From: Planctomycetota bacterium
Lineage (GTDB): Bacteria; Planctomycetota; GCA-2746535
Assembly: GCA_002746535.1 (NCBI GenBank)
Contig: NVWA01000004.1
Coordinates: 125,400 to 189,399, forward strand
Length of the DNA: 64,000 nt
Direction: 5' to 3'
Shown here: positions 50,202-59,961 of the stretch, in pieces
Numbering within the stretch: the first letter of the stretch is position 1
Layout: each line of letters starts with the position of its first letter
Position numbers and translations under genes: made by a program
The notes under the pieces: generated by a model
The model's database searches: none
Told to the model about the DNA's origin: nothing
The model's input: only the letters and a program-made list of their open reading frames with translations

Positions 50202-53200
50202 ATGAAAAAACTTCATTTACTCTTAGGGGCTATTATTCTGATGAGTGCGGGTTTATTTGCTGAAACCGTTGTTGATAATTCTGTCAAAGGCAATGAGATC
50301 AAACCTTTCTGGCGGAAAGGTACCGGGCCAACAATTTATCCTAGCTGGTATCAAAATGCAAGCGCAGTAAATAAAACTCAAACGTACAACGGAGGGCAAA
50401 CATCTGTTCAAAATGGGGCGAGCTTAAAAACAACTCTTCAGAGTTTAGTCGCTGGTGATCATCTCCAAATTCGTGCTGGTACCTATAGCATCGATAGCTA
50501 TTTTGCGCTAAATATTACTGGCAATTCTACAAATCCGATCAAGATATCGGCCTACCCAGGCGAAACGGTGATTCTCACAAATCCTGCTTCTAGAATTCAA
50601 AATGTTATTAATCCAGGTGCTACGTCTATCAGTTATGTTATCTTTGAAGGATTGGAAATTACTGGAGGTGAAACAGGGATTAAGATATATTCCGCGGATC
50701 ACTTTATGATATATGATTGTAAAGTTTATGGTACAGGTGGCGCTGCTATCACCGCAAATGCTGCCGACACCTCCTATTTATATTTCATCGACAATGAGAT
50801 TTACAGTACTGATGATACGGGTGAAGCCTTTTATATTGGTGCTAATAACGGTTCAAAAAAGAATAGTTATTCTTATATCGCCGGTAATTATATTCATGAT
50901 ATTGTTGATACGGGACATGCAAGTTTTCAAGGTGATGGAATTGAGCTTAAGGATGGGTCTTATGGTTGCACGATAAAATATAATTATATAACAAACACCA
51001 ACTACCCAGGAATTATATGCTATGGAACCCAAAAGGGTGCTACTGATAGAAATATAATTGAAGAAAATGTAATTATGAATCCTGTATCAGATTATGCTCT
51101 TCAATTCGCTGGTCAAGTAATTGTAAGAAATAATCTAATCATTAACAAAAACTATAGAGCTGTAAGATCAGCCAATCATCAAAACGGAGAACCTGGTGAC
51201 ATTGATTTTGTTAATAATACGATTATTTCTACTGATAAAGCTATGTCGGTTTCAAATTGGGATGGCAAATCAAATTTAATTGTTGCCAATAATTATTTTT
51301 ACTCTGGCATATCTGATTACATCGCTGGATCAATTGGGTCCGCTATCGACACAAACAATATTAAAGTCAATACACTTAATGCTTTAGTAAGTCTGAATAC
51401 AACTGGGACAAACAAAGATTTACGACCTCATCCGAGTAATGGAACTGCTTTAATTAATGGAGCCAATGCAACCTATTTACCCACGCTAGACATTATGGGT
51501 AGAGAGAGAACAGAATCAAATGATGTTGGAGCTCAAAATTCATGGTTAGAGATTGATGTAGAAACAAGTCCCCTAACTGTTACCGAAGCTAGCACAAATA
51601 ATTTAAAAGTTAAGCTAGCTCTTAAACCCATTGGCAGCGAAGTCATTTCCATTACTCATAATTCAGGAGATGCTGATTTAAGTTTAACTAGTGGTGATCC
51701 ACAAACGGTCACATTTTCAACATCAACCTGGAATGTCTATCAAAGTGTTAGTATTTCTGCGGCTTCTGATGCAGATGCAACAGATGGCAGTGCTGTATTT
51801 AGAATTTCAAAATCAAGCGGAAGTGATGCCATTAAAGTTCTTGATGTAACTATCAATGAAAATGATACGGGTGCATCGGGTCATACCATTACGGCTTCAA
51901 CAGGTAGCAATGGAAGCATCTCCCCTTCTGGTAGTGTTTCTGTCTCGAATGGAGGAAATCAGTTATTTACTTTTACCCCCGATACCAATTATGAAATAGA
52001 TGATGTGAAAGTAGATGGGGCTTCAGTAGGTTCGAACAGTACATACACGATAAGTAATGTGACATCTGATAAAACAATCAGCGTCACCTACAAAACTACA
52101 ACCTATCAGATTTCTTCCGGCGCAGGGACAGGTGGATCCATTTCTCCAAGTGGCTCAATTACGGTTAATTCAGGATCATCTAAAACATTTACCATATCAG
52201 CCAATGGTGGTTATGAAGTAAGTGATTTATTAGTAAACGGAAGTTCTGTAGGTGCCCTTACTACCCACACCTTTTCTAACATTACATCAGCCCAAACCAT
52301 TCAAGCTAGTTTTAGCTTGATAGCTGTTACTCACACTGTTACGGCAATTACAGATTCTAATGGCAGTATTTCACCCTTAGGAGCTGTTATTGTTGGGGAT
52401 GGAAATAATCAAGCATTTACCTTTACCGCAAATAATGGCTATGAAGTTGATTATGTGGAATTTGATGGTTCTAACTTAGGCATCTTATCTACCTACACAA
52501 TCAGCAATGTCACAGTGGATCATACCATAAAAGTGTTTTATAAATTCTCAACTGTTGTACATTCTATTACGGCTTCATCGGGTTCTAACGGCAACATAAG
52601 TCCGGATGGAAATGTCGCTGTCGTTGATGGAAATAATAAATCGTTCACAATAACACCGGATTCTGGTTATGAAATAGCCGATGTATTAGTTAACAACACA
52701 TCAGTCGGAACAAGTAGCACGTATTCATTTAATACAGTTTCAGCAGACCATACTATTGTTGCCTCTTTTAAAGCTGTTCAAACCTTCTACACGATAACGG
52801 TTAATAGCGGTACGAATGGAATTGTTTCTCCGGAAGGTGCCGTTGTGGTAAATGCTCAAAACACAAAAAGTTTTGATATCCAGCCTGATAGTGGATACCA
52901 AATTAAAAGTATTAAGCTTGATAACGTTGAAGTGCTTTTATCTGACCCTTTCGTATTATCAAATATTGCTGCTGATCATACTTTAGAAGTTTCCTTTTCT
53001 AAAATTCCAATTAAATATTCAATTAGCATCAGTACAGGTACCGGTGGAGATATTAATCCTGCGGGCACACCTTCAATAGTAAGCGGTACTGATCAAACAT
53101 TTACAATAGAGCCGAATGGTGGCTACTATATTAAAGATGTTCTAGTAGATGGTAATTCTGTAGGAGCAATATCAAGCTACACATTTATAAATGTTTTGAC

Positions 53201-54200
53201 TGATCATACGATAAGTGCGACATTTCAATTAAGTGAAATTATTCATATTATCAATGTTACCACAGGTAGTAATGGTTTGATAAACCCTTCGAGTTCCGGG
53301 ACTATCGCCGTAGCAAATGGAAGCAGTAAAAGTTTTATGATCGAAGCTGGCAGTAGTTATGAAATATTAGACGTAATTGTTGATGGTATTTCCAAAGGTA
53401 AATTGAGCACATATACTTTTTACAATGTGACTTCAGACCATTCAATTTCTGCTACATTTGCAGCTTCGGCTCTTAACCATACGATTACAACTTCCACTGT
53501 AGGTAATGGTAGTATCTCATCCTCAGGTGCCGTCTTGGTAAGTGATGGAGGTAGTAAAACTTTATCATTTATCCCTGATGCTGGATATGAAGTTAGCGAT
53601 ATTCTTGTGAATGGAGTTTCGAAAGGTGTTATTACGGCCTATACCTTTGTTAATGTTTTATCTGATCAGACTTTAGAGGTTTCATTTTCAATAATAGTCG
53701 AGAATAGCACAAGCTTTATATTAGCTTTTTCATTTGATCAATTTTTCCCTTCAATTGATGCTGTGATTGAAGATAATAAAATAACAGCAACGCTACCAAA
53801 AGGTTCCACTTTAAAAGATTTAGTCGCAAGCTTCTCACATAGCGGAACATCTATTGAAGTTGATGATGTCTCTCAAATAAGTGGCTTATCTAAAAATAAT
53901 TTTGAAAGTACGGTTGAATATATTCTGACCGCAGAAGACGGATCTACTAAAATTTATGAAGTAATTATTTCTGTAGAAAGTGATTCAAGTTCTTCTGATG
54001 ATGGATCAGATGATGCCGGGTCATCCACAGGTGAAACTTCAACCGATGGCAACCAAGAATCTTCAAGTAGCTCAAGTGGCGGCGGCGGTTGTTCATATTT
54101 AAAACAACATTCAGATTTTAGTTTGCTGATACTTCTATTAATATTCTTTACTCAATTCTTTATTAGAAAAACGAAGTGCTTCAGATCTAGAACTAGGTAA
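50202..54200 (+). CDS. Large secreted beta-helix / InlB-repeat protein with GGGGC-type sorting tail
   Basis: 1332 residues. Signal peptide M-K-K-L-H-L-L-L-G-A-I-I-L-M-S-A-G-L-F-A. Residues ~60-430 are a right-handed beta-helix with PbH1 rungs; ~445-560 is a Ca-binding or linker module. Residues ~560-1160 hold eight InlB B-repeat-like modules of ~75 residues (each with S-I-S-P-x-G...V...Y-E-(I/V)-x-D-V...(V/L)-x-(N/D)-G...T-F-x-N-(V/I)-x-x-D-x-T-I). A DUF5018-like segment (~1165-1250) follows. The C-terminus has a Ser/Asp-rich linker, S-G-G-G-G-C-S, a hydrophobic helix and a basic end, a sortase/rhombosortase-like (GlyGly-CTERM/GGGGC) tail. A cell-surface adhesin or polymer-binding protein is likely. 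Confidence 0.8.
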   Translation: MKKLHLLLGAIILMSAGLFAETVVDNSVKGNEIKPFWRKGTGPTIYPSWYQNASAVNKTQTYNGGQTSVQNGASLKTTLQSLVAGDHLQIRAGTYSIDSYFALNITGNSTNPIKISAYPGETVILTNPASRIQNVINPGATSISYVIFEGLEITGGETGIKIYSADHFMIYDCKVYGTGGAAITANAADTSYLYFIDNEIYSTDDTGEAFYIGANNGSKKNSYSYIAGNYIHDIVDTGHASFQGDGIELKDGSYGCTIKYNYITNTNYPGIICYGTQKGATDRNIIEENVIMNPVSDYALQFAGQVIVRNNLIINKNYRAVRSANHQNGEPGDIDFVNNTIISTDKAMSVSNWDGKSNLIVANNYFYSGISDYIAGSIGSAIDTNNIKVNTLNALVSLNTTGTNKDLRPHPSNGTALINGANATYLPTLDIMGRERTESNDVGAQNSWLEIDVETSPLTVTEASTNNLKVKLALKPIGSEVISITHNSGDADLSLTSGDPQTVTFSTSTWNVYQSVSISAASDADATDGSAVFRISKSSGSDAIKVLDVTINENDTGASGHTITASTGSNGSISPSGSVSVSNGGNQLFTFTPDTNYEIDDVKVDGASVGSNSTYTISNVTSDKTISVTYKTTTYQISSGAGTGGSISPSGSITVNSGSSKTFTISANGGYEVSDLLVNGSSVGALTTHTFSNITSAQTIQASFSLIAVTHTVTAITDSNGSISPLGAVIVGDGNNQAFTFTANNGYEVDYVEFDGSNLGILSTYTISNVTVDHTIKVFYKFSTVVHSITASSGSNGNISPDGNVAVVDGNNKSFTITPDSGYEIADVLVNNTSVGTSSTYSFNTVSADHTIVASFKAVQTFYTITVNSGTNGIVSPEGAVVVNAQNTKSFDIQPDSGYQIKSIKLDNVEVLLSDPFVLSNIAADHTLEVSFSKIPIKYSISISTGTGGDINPAGTPSIVSGTDQTFTIEPNGGYYIKDVLVDGNSVGAISSYTFINVLTDHTISATFQLSEIIHIINVTTGSNGLINPSSSGTIAVANGSSKSFMIEAGSSYEILDVIVDGISKGKLSTYTFYNVTSDHSISATFAASALNHTITTSTVGNGSISSSGAVLVSDGGSKTLSFIPDAGYEVSDILVNGVSKGVITAYTFVNVLSDQTLEVSFSIIVENSTSFILAFSFDQFFPSIDAVIEDNKITATLPKGSTLKDLVASFSHSGTSIEVDDVSQISGLSKNNFESTVEYILTAEDGSTKIYEVIISVESDSSSSDDGSDDAGSSTGETSTDGNQESSSSSSGGGGCSYLKQHSDFSLLILLLIFFTQFFIRKTKCFRSRTR

Positions 54201-54512
54201 TTCCATCAAGAATGCTTTAGTCTAATGGGAGCCTGCGACTTACAGCCCTAAAAAGAAAGACAACCTTTTACCTATCTACAAACTGTACTAGCTAGAAGGA
54301 ATTATTTTTCAGTATAATTAATAATAATTATATATCTCAATTGAAATTTAAAACAATTTTGACTTATCATAACCAATATTAAATACCGAATTTTATGCAA
54401 CCTGATATCATTTGTGAGAATATCCCAGCAAATTATTCTTCTAAAAAAATAAGGGCATTTCTTTAAATATGCTATACTTCTTTAAAGAACCAAACATACA
54501 AGGAATTAATTT
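54201..54512. other. Intergenic region with a short repeat
   Basis: 312 bp with no gene. CAAACTGTACTAG (54279-54291) followed by AAGGAATTATTTTTCAGTA also occurs at 55748, after the next gene. The promoter of the beta-helix gene must lie in the last part. Confidence 0.5.
54279..54325. repeat. Short repeat CAAACTGTACTAG...AATTATTTT, copy 1
   Basis: The ~45-bp block is shared with 55748-55790, apart from a small indel. Both copies lie just past the 3' end of a beta-helix gene. Confidence 0.55.
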
Positions 54513-55685
54513 ATGACTACTCGTGACCCCATCTTTGACAATCTACCCGCTATGCTGAAACAAGTAAAAACAGCCAACCCCCTACCTAAAGCAGAAGGTA
54601 AAATTGTGCATGTATCGACCCCTTGGGATATCGTACATGCCATTGAAGACGCTGAGGAAAATAGCACCATCATTATTGCCAAAGGACGCTATGTGATGCC
54701 ACGAGACACTATTTTAAGTACACATCATGTAACCATTCGTGGTGAAACAGGTAATCGAGAAGATGTCATTCTTGATGGTGATACAGAATTTGATGATCAG
54801 TACGTCCGCCTTGGCACTCGTCTAATGTCTGGGACAGTGCGTGCCCCTGCCATTTTAAAATTAACACGTTGTCGCCATGTCACCATTGCTGATGTAACGT
54901 TTGCCAATAGCCCAAAGTATGGCATCATGTATGTTGGAGATAGCCGAGTACACCATCTAACAATTCATAACGTGAAATTTCACAATTGCTGGGCACGCGG
55001 ATTCAAAGGAACAGGTACTTCTAGAATAGATCACATGCCTTTTACTAAAGAAGAATTAGGCTATGACCCAACTGCTCAAGAACATATTGAGTGGAATCGA
55101 CCGCGCCATGGTATTGTTCGCCATTGTTTATTCATCAATGATCATATCAAACGAAATGATGATGATGGATTTGATGGTGATTATCTTGCGGGTATGGATG
55201 TCATGGGAATCAAAGAATTTCATGTACACGATAACGTTTTTGTAGGCATACGTGGGAAAAATGGTGGCGGCCGTGGCTCTATATTTATTTGGATCAATGC
55301 AGAAGATGTCATAGTCGAAAACAATTTATTTATGCATTGTGATAAAGCCATTTCTTTAGGCAATCCTAGTGGGCCAGAGTGGGATATCAGCAACAGTGTA
55401 GTTCGAAACAATACGATTGTTGGTGGCTCTAACAAAGGGATTGAGATTCAACATGGTGACAACATTGATGTACATGACAATCGTATTTGCTCTTCAGACC
55501 GTAAAGAATTTCATGCCATTCAAATCCAGGATATTCACAACAAAGCGCGGGTTTATAATAATATCATACAAACAGATCCAATGGATACTTTTAACTGCTG
55601 TGATGCCGTTGAAATTGGTGAAAATAAAATCGGTGATTTCATAAATGAATTTAAAGATATAGAATCGGGTGATCTTAGAATGTAG
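54513..55685 (+). CDS. Right-handed beta-helix protein, paralogue of 41813-42919
   Basis: 390 residues, no signal peptide. It is aligned over its full length with the protein at 41813: T-I-I-I-A-K-G-R-Y-V-M-P, H-V-T-I-R-G-E-T-G-N-R-E-D-V, H-V-T-I-A-D-V-T-F-A-N-S-P-K-Y-G-I-M-Y-V-G-D, N-N-L-F-M-H-C-D-K-A-I-S-L-G-N-P-S, S-V-V-R-N-N-T-I-V-G-G-S-N-K-G-I-E-I. The pair is a recent duplication or came from a common cassette. Parallel beta-helix with PbH1 rungs; lyase or epimerase activity is possible but not shown. AAGGAATTAATTT just upstream is a reasonable ribosome site. Confidence 0.75.
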   Translation: MTTRDPIFDNLPAMLKQVKTANPLPKAEGKIVHVSTPWDIVHAIEDAEENSTIIIAKGRYVMPRDTILSTHHVTIRGETGNREDVILDGDTEFDDQYVRLGTRLMSGTVRAPAILKLTRCRHVTIADVTFANSPKYGIMYVGDSRVHHLTIHNVKFHNCWARGFKGTGTSRIDHMPFTKEELGYDPTAQEHIEWNRPRHGIVRHCLFINDHIKRNDDDGFDGDYLAGMDVMGIKEFHVHDNVFVGIRGKNGGGRGSIFIWINAEDVIVENNLFMHCDKAISLGNPSGPEWDISNSVVRNNTIVGGSNKGIEIQHGDNIDVHDNRICSSDRKEFHAIQIQDIHNKARVYNNIIQTDPMDTFNCCDAVEIGENKIGDFINEFKDIESGDLRM

Positions 55686-56023
55686 GCTTATACCAATGTT
55701 CTGATCTAATATTTAAAAAACTATTTTGTTTTATTTACAGATCAGCTCAAACTGTACTAGAAAGAATTATTTTGCAGTACAATTTATTACTTAGTTACAA
55801 ATTGCTTAATATTACTCCCTAATTTATCAATAAAACAGTAATGAAAACTAATAATTGTTATACTTCTTGTTTGAAATCATAGAAAGTTAGATATATTGAT
55901 ATTTAATTTCCAGTCGTACCTACCTGATAATTTAAAATTGCTAAACACTTCATATTAAGAAGAAGACTACTAGCACTTTTCAATTTAAATAAACTAAATC
56001 AAATTAATTTTTGGAGAGACCTT
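55686..56023. other. Intergenic region with a short repeat
   Basis: 338 bp with no gene. It contains the second copy of the CAAACTGTACTAG repeat and, just before ATG 56024, the ribosome site TGGAGAG. Confidence 0.5.
55748..55790. repeat. Short repeat CAAACTGTACTAG...AATTATTTT, copy 2
   Basis: See the copy at 54279: the same ~45 bp, following the paralogous beta-helix gene. Confidence 0.55.
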
Positions 56024-59000
56024 ATGTTTTGTAATTTTATTTTAAAACAATTTTTATTCATAACAGGCTTATGCCTGCTATCAACATTATTGATTGCTGA
56101 AGATTTTACATTCAAAGCAAATGACAATTGCCATGTTGGGAATATTGGTGCTGAAAAAGATTTTAATGGTGGCAATAAAACCACAAGAGGAAAAATAAAA
56201 GGACCGGAAGAGTATGTCTTAGTGAATTTTGATTTATCTTCCATTAAAGGTAAGACTGTCACAAAAGCAAAACTAAGAATTTATTCAGCTGGAGCTATCT
56301 TATATAAAGTGGGATTCTCATCCGTCACAACAAAATGGACTGGTGGAAGCGGAAATAGTTTCAAAAAATATAATGGCCCTGGTGCCACATGGCGTAGACC
56401 TTCCCCTGGAAAATTTTGGGCTTGGAAAGGCAATTCAAACTTAGAGCATGTAGTCAATTCAATGAGCGGATCTCGCTCTTGCTATGGACAAGCCAAGAAG
56501 ATAGGAAATTATTATGAGTTAGATCTTTCACCAGAAGTTATTGAAGCTGTAGCTAGTGGTCATCACCATGGATTTATGATTTCAGAACATGATGGCTGGC
56601 GCAGAAGCTCTTGGGTAAAACAATATTTATTTAAACAATCAGGGGGCGATCATAACCCAAAGATTTTCTTAAAAGAACAAAATGGCAAAGCTCCTACCCT
56701 TTTTATATCCGCAGAAAAAACGGATTCCATGGCACCAGGTAAAGTACAAGCTAAAACTATTTGGAAAGATAACATGCTAATAGGAGAAGTATTAATTGAA
56801 CTAATCGCCACAGGTGATGATGGCAATAAAGGCAAAGCTCTCTATTACGAAATTTTAGCTGATGGCAAAGAAGTACCAGCATGGATGCTAAATGCCCCTC
56901 TTGCTGCAGGCGCTAAACAATTAATTCGAATTTCAGAACAGACACCTGGCAAGGAAATTTCCTTTTCTATTAGAGCTGTTGATGAAGCAGGGAACAAAGG
57001 ACCACCGACAACATTTAAAGCTAAGTCAATACCATCTATTACAATTCCAGCAGTAAAAGCCCGATATGTACTTGGCGCCGGCTCAACAATTAAAAATAAA
57101 ACAGTTGAAGTCTGGGCATATCCCGATTTAGAAAAAGCAAATCCAATAACAGGTAATATATTAGAAGATAAATCTTATTTCTTAAAGAAAACCGGCACCT
57201 ACCGTAATGGTAACAATGTATGGGATGGGAAAACACACACCGTAAAATTAACAGCTCTCAAGGATGAATGGGTTGCCTTTCAAATAGGGATTGAAAATAT
57301 ATCTGGTGCTCAATTAAAAGATATTAAAGTAGAATGGTCAAGTGACAAAAATTTATCCGCAGATCTATATCGCGAATGGTACGTAAAATTTGGTGATTCT
57401 TTTTATCCAGACCCATTAGTACCGCTAGAAGATTTAGATTTTAAAATCAGTATTCCAGATGATAAAAACTCAATTGAAGGACATAAAGTTCAGTCTGTCT
57501 ATGTAGACCTTCTTGTAGATCGAAAGGCAAAAACAGGTATTCATAATGGTAAAGTTACCATTACTGTGCCTGGTCAATCAGCAATTGTTGTCAAAGTTGC
57601 TGTAGATGTCACCAGCGTAAATATGCCCAGAAAATTAAACACCATAATTGAATTCAATCACTACTCTTCGTGGGAAAAGAACTTCAAAGGTGGTAGCAAA
57701 CGTGGTGATCAATTTATTAAATATAACAATGACATCACAGCATTGGCTCATCAAAACAGATGTACGTTTAATGGTGTTCCTTATGGCCACAATGGTAACT
57801 TAAGTAGACCCGCTCCAAAAATTTCTGGTGAAGGTGCTAATATCAAAGTGACCAGCTGGGAAGCCTTTGATAAAACTTACGAAGGAATTTACTCAGGCAG
57901 TATTTTCAAGAATAATCATAGATCTGAACAACCAATGACTCACCATACACTTAAGTTTTTTGAATCATGGCCAGCAAATTTTCATAAACCAGGCATGTTT
58001 GTACATGATCGCAAAAAGAACCCCAGCTTAAATCCCATGTTTTCGAAGAAATATAATGATCAAGTTTTAGCTATGGGCAAGGAATATGTAAAACACTTTA
58101 AAGAAAAATCTTGGAATAAAGTTCAATTGCAATTATTTTTAAATAATAAAAATCAATATTACAGAAAAGGGTCAGGATGCTATTGGCTTCTTGATGAACC
58201 TAGATATCACAATGGATATATGGCCTTAGATTATTTGGGAACATTATTTAGAAAAGCATTTTCTGGTCACGGTGAAATCGATGTCGTCTTTAGGGCTGAT
58301 ATTTCTAGACCTCAGTATCAAGAAACTATGCAAGATGATAGTCTTGATTTACTGGTTGTGGGTGGTTTACCAGAGCATGAATATATTGTTAGAAGGAACT
58401 CTGATCGATATAACGGGAACCCATTTCGCAAAGGTGATCAAATCATTTGGAATTATGGATCCGTCTCTGGCATAAACACCAATAATTATGGTTTTCCTAA
58501 TGCTCGCATCATGGATTATTTCAAAGGGGGTGATGGCCATTTACCATGGCTAAACTCTTTTGCTGAAAATAGCTGGAGAGAACAAAAAATCAAAAATTAT
58601 TCTCTTATGTATAATGGACAGTCAAAATACTCTCCGGCCAAATCAGGTCGTACAGTCGTACCTTCCATGCGATTGAAAGCATACAGAAGAGCGCAGCAAG
58701 ATACTGAAATGATTGGTTTAGCTTTAGTAAAAAATCATTACACAAGAGATCAATTCAGAGTCGCTATTGCCACATTCGCCAATTTTGTTGGCAAGACAAT
58801 TAAACTATTCCGAGAAGATGCCGGTACCGTTCAAATTAATATCTCAACAGAAAAACTAGAAGGTACTCGAGAAGTTTTAAGAGCTTTAATGGGTGGTAAA
58901 AAACCTTTTAATACAAAACAAAACCCTCGTAGCATAGACAAGACAGTTGGCGAAATTGGCAAATTAACTTTTAAACTTTCTGCTGATGAAAAAGTAAAAG

Positions 59001-59752
59001 CCGAAGCAGTCAAAGTAGCCAAAAAGGATGAAGCAAAAAAACTTGAGGATATGATGAAAAACAAACCTGCATGGGTTGAAAACTGCATTAATATTCACAA
59101 AAAATTTAAAGGTGAAAAATTCTTTTATTCTACATTGGGGGATTCCATCACTTATACAGGCGCATTTGCAACTCCTATCTCATGGAAAAAACACCCCGCA
59201 AATCTTGTGTTCAAATGGCGCAATAAATTAACACCTGGCTTGAGAGGTAAAGGACCAAAATTCGGAAATTACTCTGGTTGGACATCTAGTCAATTATTAA
59301 ATTCTGTACCAAATGTTATCAAACAACATAAACCCGAATTAGCTATTATCCTGATTGGCACAAATGATGTGAATAAAGGTGGGAACGTTACAAGTTATGA
59401 AAAGAATTTAAACAGTATTGTAGATAAACTAATAGCTTCTGGCTGTGTACCTATTTTGACAACTATCCCCCCTTGTCGGAATAAAATAGAAAAAGTTAAG
59501 TCATTTAATGTAGTTGTTCATAAAATTGCCAAAGCGAAAAATATTCCAACCATCAATTACTTTGAAGAAATCATGTCTCGCTCAAATGGGAAATGGGAAA
59601 ATTTTATCAGCAAAGATGGTGTTCACCCCAATACTTCAAAACCAAGAGGCTTTTACACACCAGGTTCTGGTAAAGGTGGTTATGAGCTTAGAAATACATT
59701 GACCGCTCAAAAATTATTTCAAGTAATGACATTTGTATTGGGAGTTAAATAG
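56024..59752 (+). CDS. Large secreted multidomain protein: DNRLRE, glycosidase-like, SGNH hydrolase
   Basis: 1242 residues with a signal peptide (L-F-I-T-G-L-C-L-L-S-T-L-L-I-A). Residues ~25-210 are a DNRLRE-type module (Y-V-L-V-N-F-D-L-S-S-I-K-G...A-K-L-R-I-Y). Residues ~230-335 are probably an Ig/FN3-like linker. Residues ~345-1000 resemble DUF4091-type glycoside-hydrolase-like proteins (D-E-W-V-A-F-Q-I-G-I, C-Y-W-L-L-D-E-P-R, in which the Asp-Glu could be catalytic). Residues ~1025-1242 are a complete SGNH hydrolase: T-L-G-D-S-I-T-Y, I-L-I-G-T-N-D-V and S-K-D-G-V-H-P. A combined glycan-binding, glycosidase and esterase protein fits polysaccharide deacetylation plus cleavage. Substrate unknown. 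Confidence 0.75.
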   Translation: MFCNFILKQFLFITGLCLLSTLLIAEDFTFKANDNCHVGNIGAEKDFNGGNKTTRGKIKGPEEYVLVNFDLSSIKGKTVTKAKLRIYSAGAILYKVGFSSVTTKWTGGSGNSFKKYNGPGATWRRPSPGKFWAWKGNSNLEHVVNSMSGSRSCYGQAKKIGNYYELDLSPEVIEAVASGHHHGFMISEHDGWRRSSWVKQYLFKQSGGDHNPKIFLKEQNGKAPTLFISAEKTDSMAPGKVQAKTIWKDNMLIGEVLIELIATGDDGNKGKALYYEILADGKEVPAWMLNAPLAAGAKQLIRISEQTPGKEISFSIRAVDEAGNKGPPTTFKAKSIPSITIPAVKARYVLGAGSTIKNKTVEVWAYPDLEKANPITGNILEDKSYFLKKTGTYRNGNNVWDGKTHTVKLTALKDEWVAFQIGIENISGAQLKDIKVEWSSDKNLSADLYREWYVKFGDSFYPDPLVPLEDLDFKISIPDDKNSIEGHKVQSVYVDLLVDRKAKTGIHNGKVTITVPGQSAIVVKVAVDVTSVNMPRKLNTIIEFNHYSSWEKNFKGGSKRGDQFIKYNNDITALAHQNRCTFNGVPYGHNGNLSRPAPKISGEGANIKVTSWEAFDKTYEGIYSGSIFKNNHRSEQPMTHHTLKFFESWPANFHKPGMFVHDRKKNPSLNPMFSKKYNDQVLAMGKEYVKHFKEKSWNKVQLQLFLNNKNQYYRKGSGCYWLLDEPRYHNGYMALDYLGTLFRKAFSGHGEIDVVFRADISRPQYQETMQDDSLDLLVVGGLPEHEYIVRRNSDRYNGNPFRKGDQIIWNYGSVSGINTNNYGFPNARIMDYFKGGDGHLPWLNSFAENSWREQKIKNYSLMYNGQSKYSPAKSGRTVVPSMRLKAYRRAQQDTEMIGLALVKNHYTRDQFRVAIATFANFVGKTIKLFREDAGTVQINISTEKLEGTREVLRALMGGKKPFNTKQNPRSIDKTVGEIGKLTFKLSADEKVKAEAVKVAKKDEAKKLEDMMKNKPAWVENCINIHKKFKGEKFFYSTLGDSITYTGAFATPISWKKHPANLVFKWRNKLTPGLRGKGPKFGNYSGWTSSQLLNSVPNVIKQHKPELAIILIGTNDVNKGGNVTSYEKNLNSIVDKLIASGCVPILTTIPPCRNKIEKVKSFNVVVHKIAKAKNIPTINYFEEIMSRSNGKWENFISKDGVHPNTSKPRGFYTPGSGKGGYELRNTLTAQKLFQVMTFVLGVK

Positions 59753-59806
59753 TAATAGTACCGAGAGTTTTTAGTTCATAAATGATAAGTCTATGAATTA
59801 AATACA

Positions 59807-59855
59807 CCACCTCCCCGCTTCGCGGTACTCCTCCTGAAAAGGAGGAGAGTTTTAT
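59807..59855 (+). repeat. Family-2 repeat, copy 6
   Basis: CCACCTCCCCGCTTCGCGGT then ACTCCTCCTGAAAAGGAGGAG, ending in the typical hairpin. Confidence 0.65.
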
Positions 59856-59961
59856 AACTTTAAAATATTCATTTATTCAGCTTGCTGACGGGTGGTTCTT
59901 CATTGCGTTTGAAAACAGATTAAACTCCTTAACCAGCGATTCACACACTCAGCATATTACT

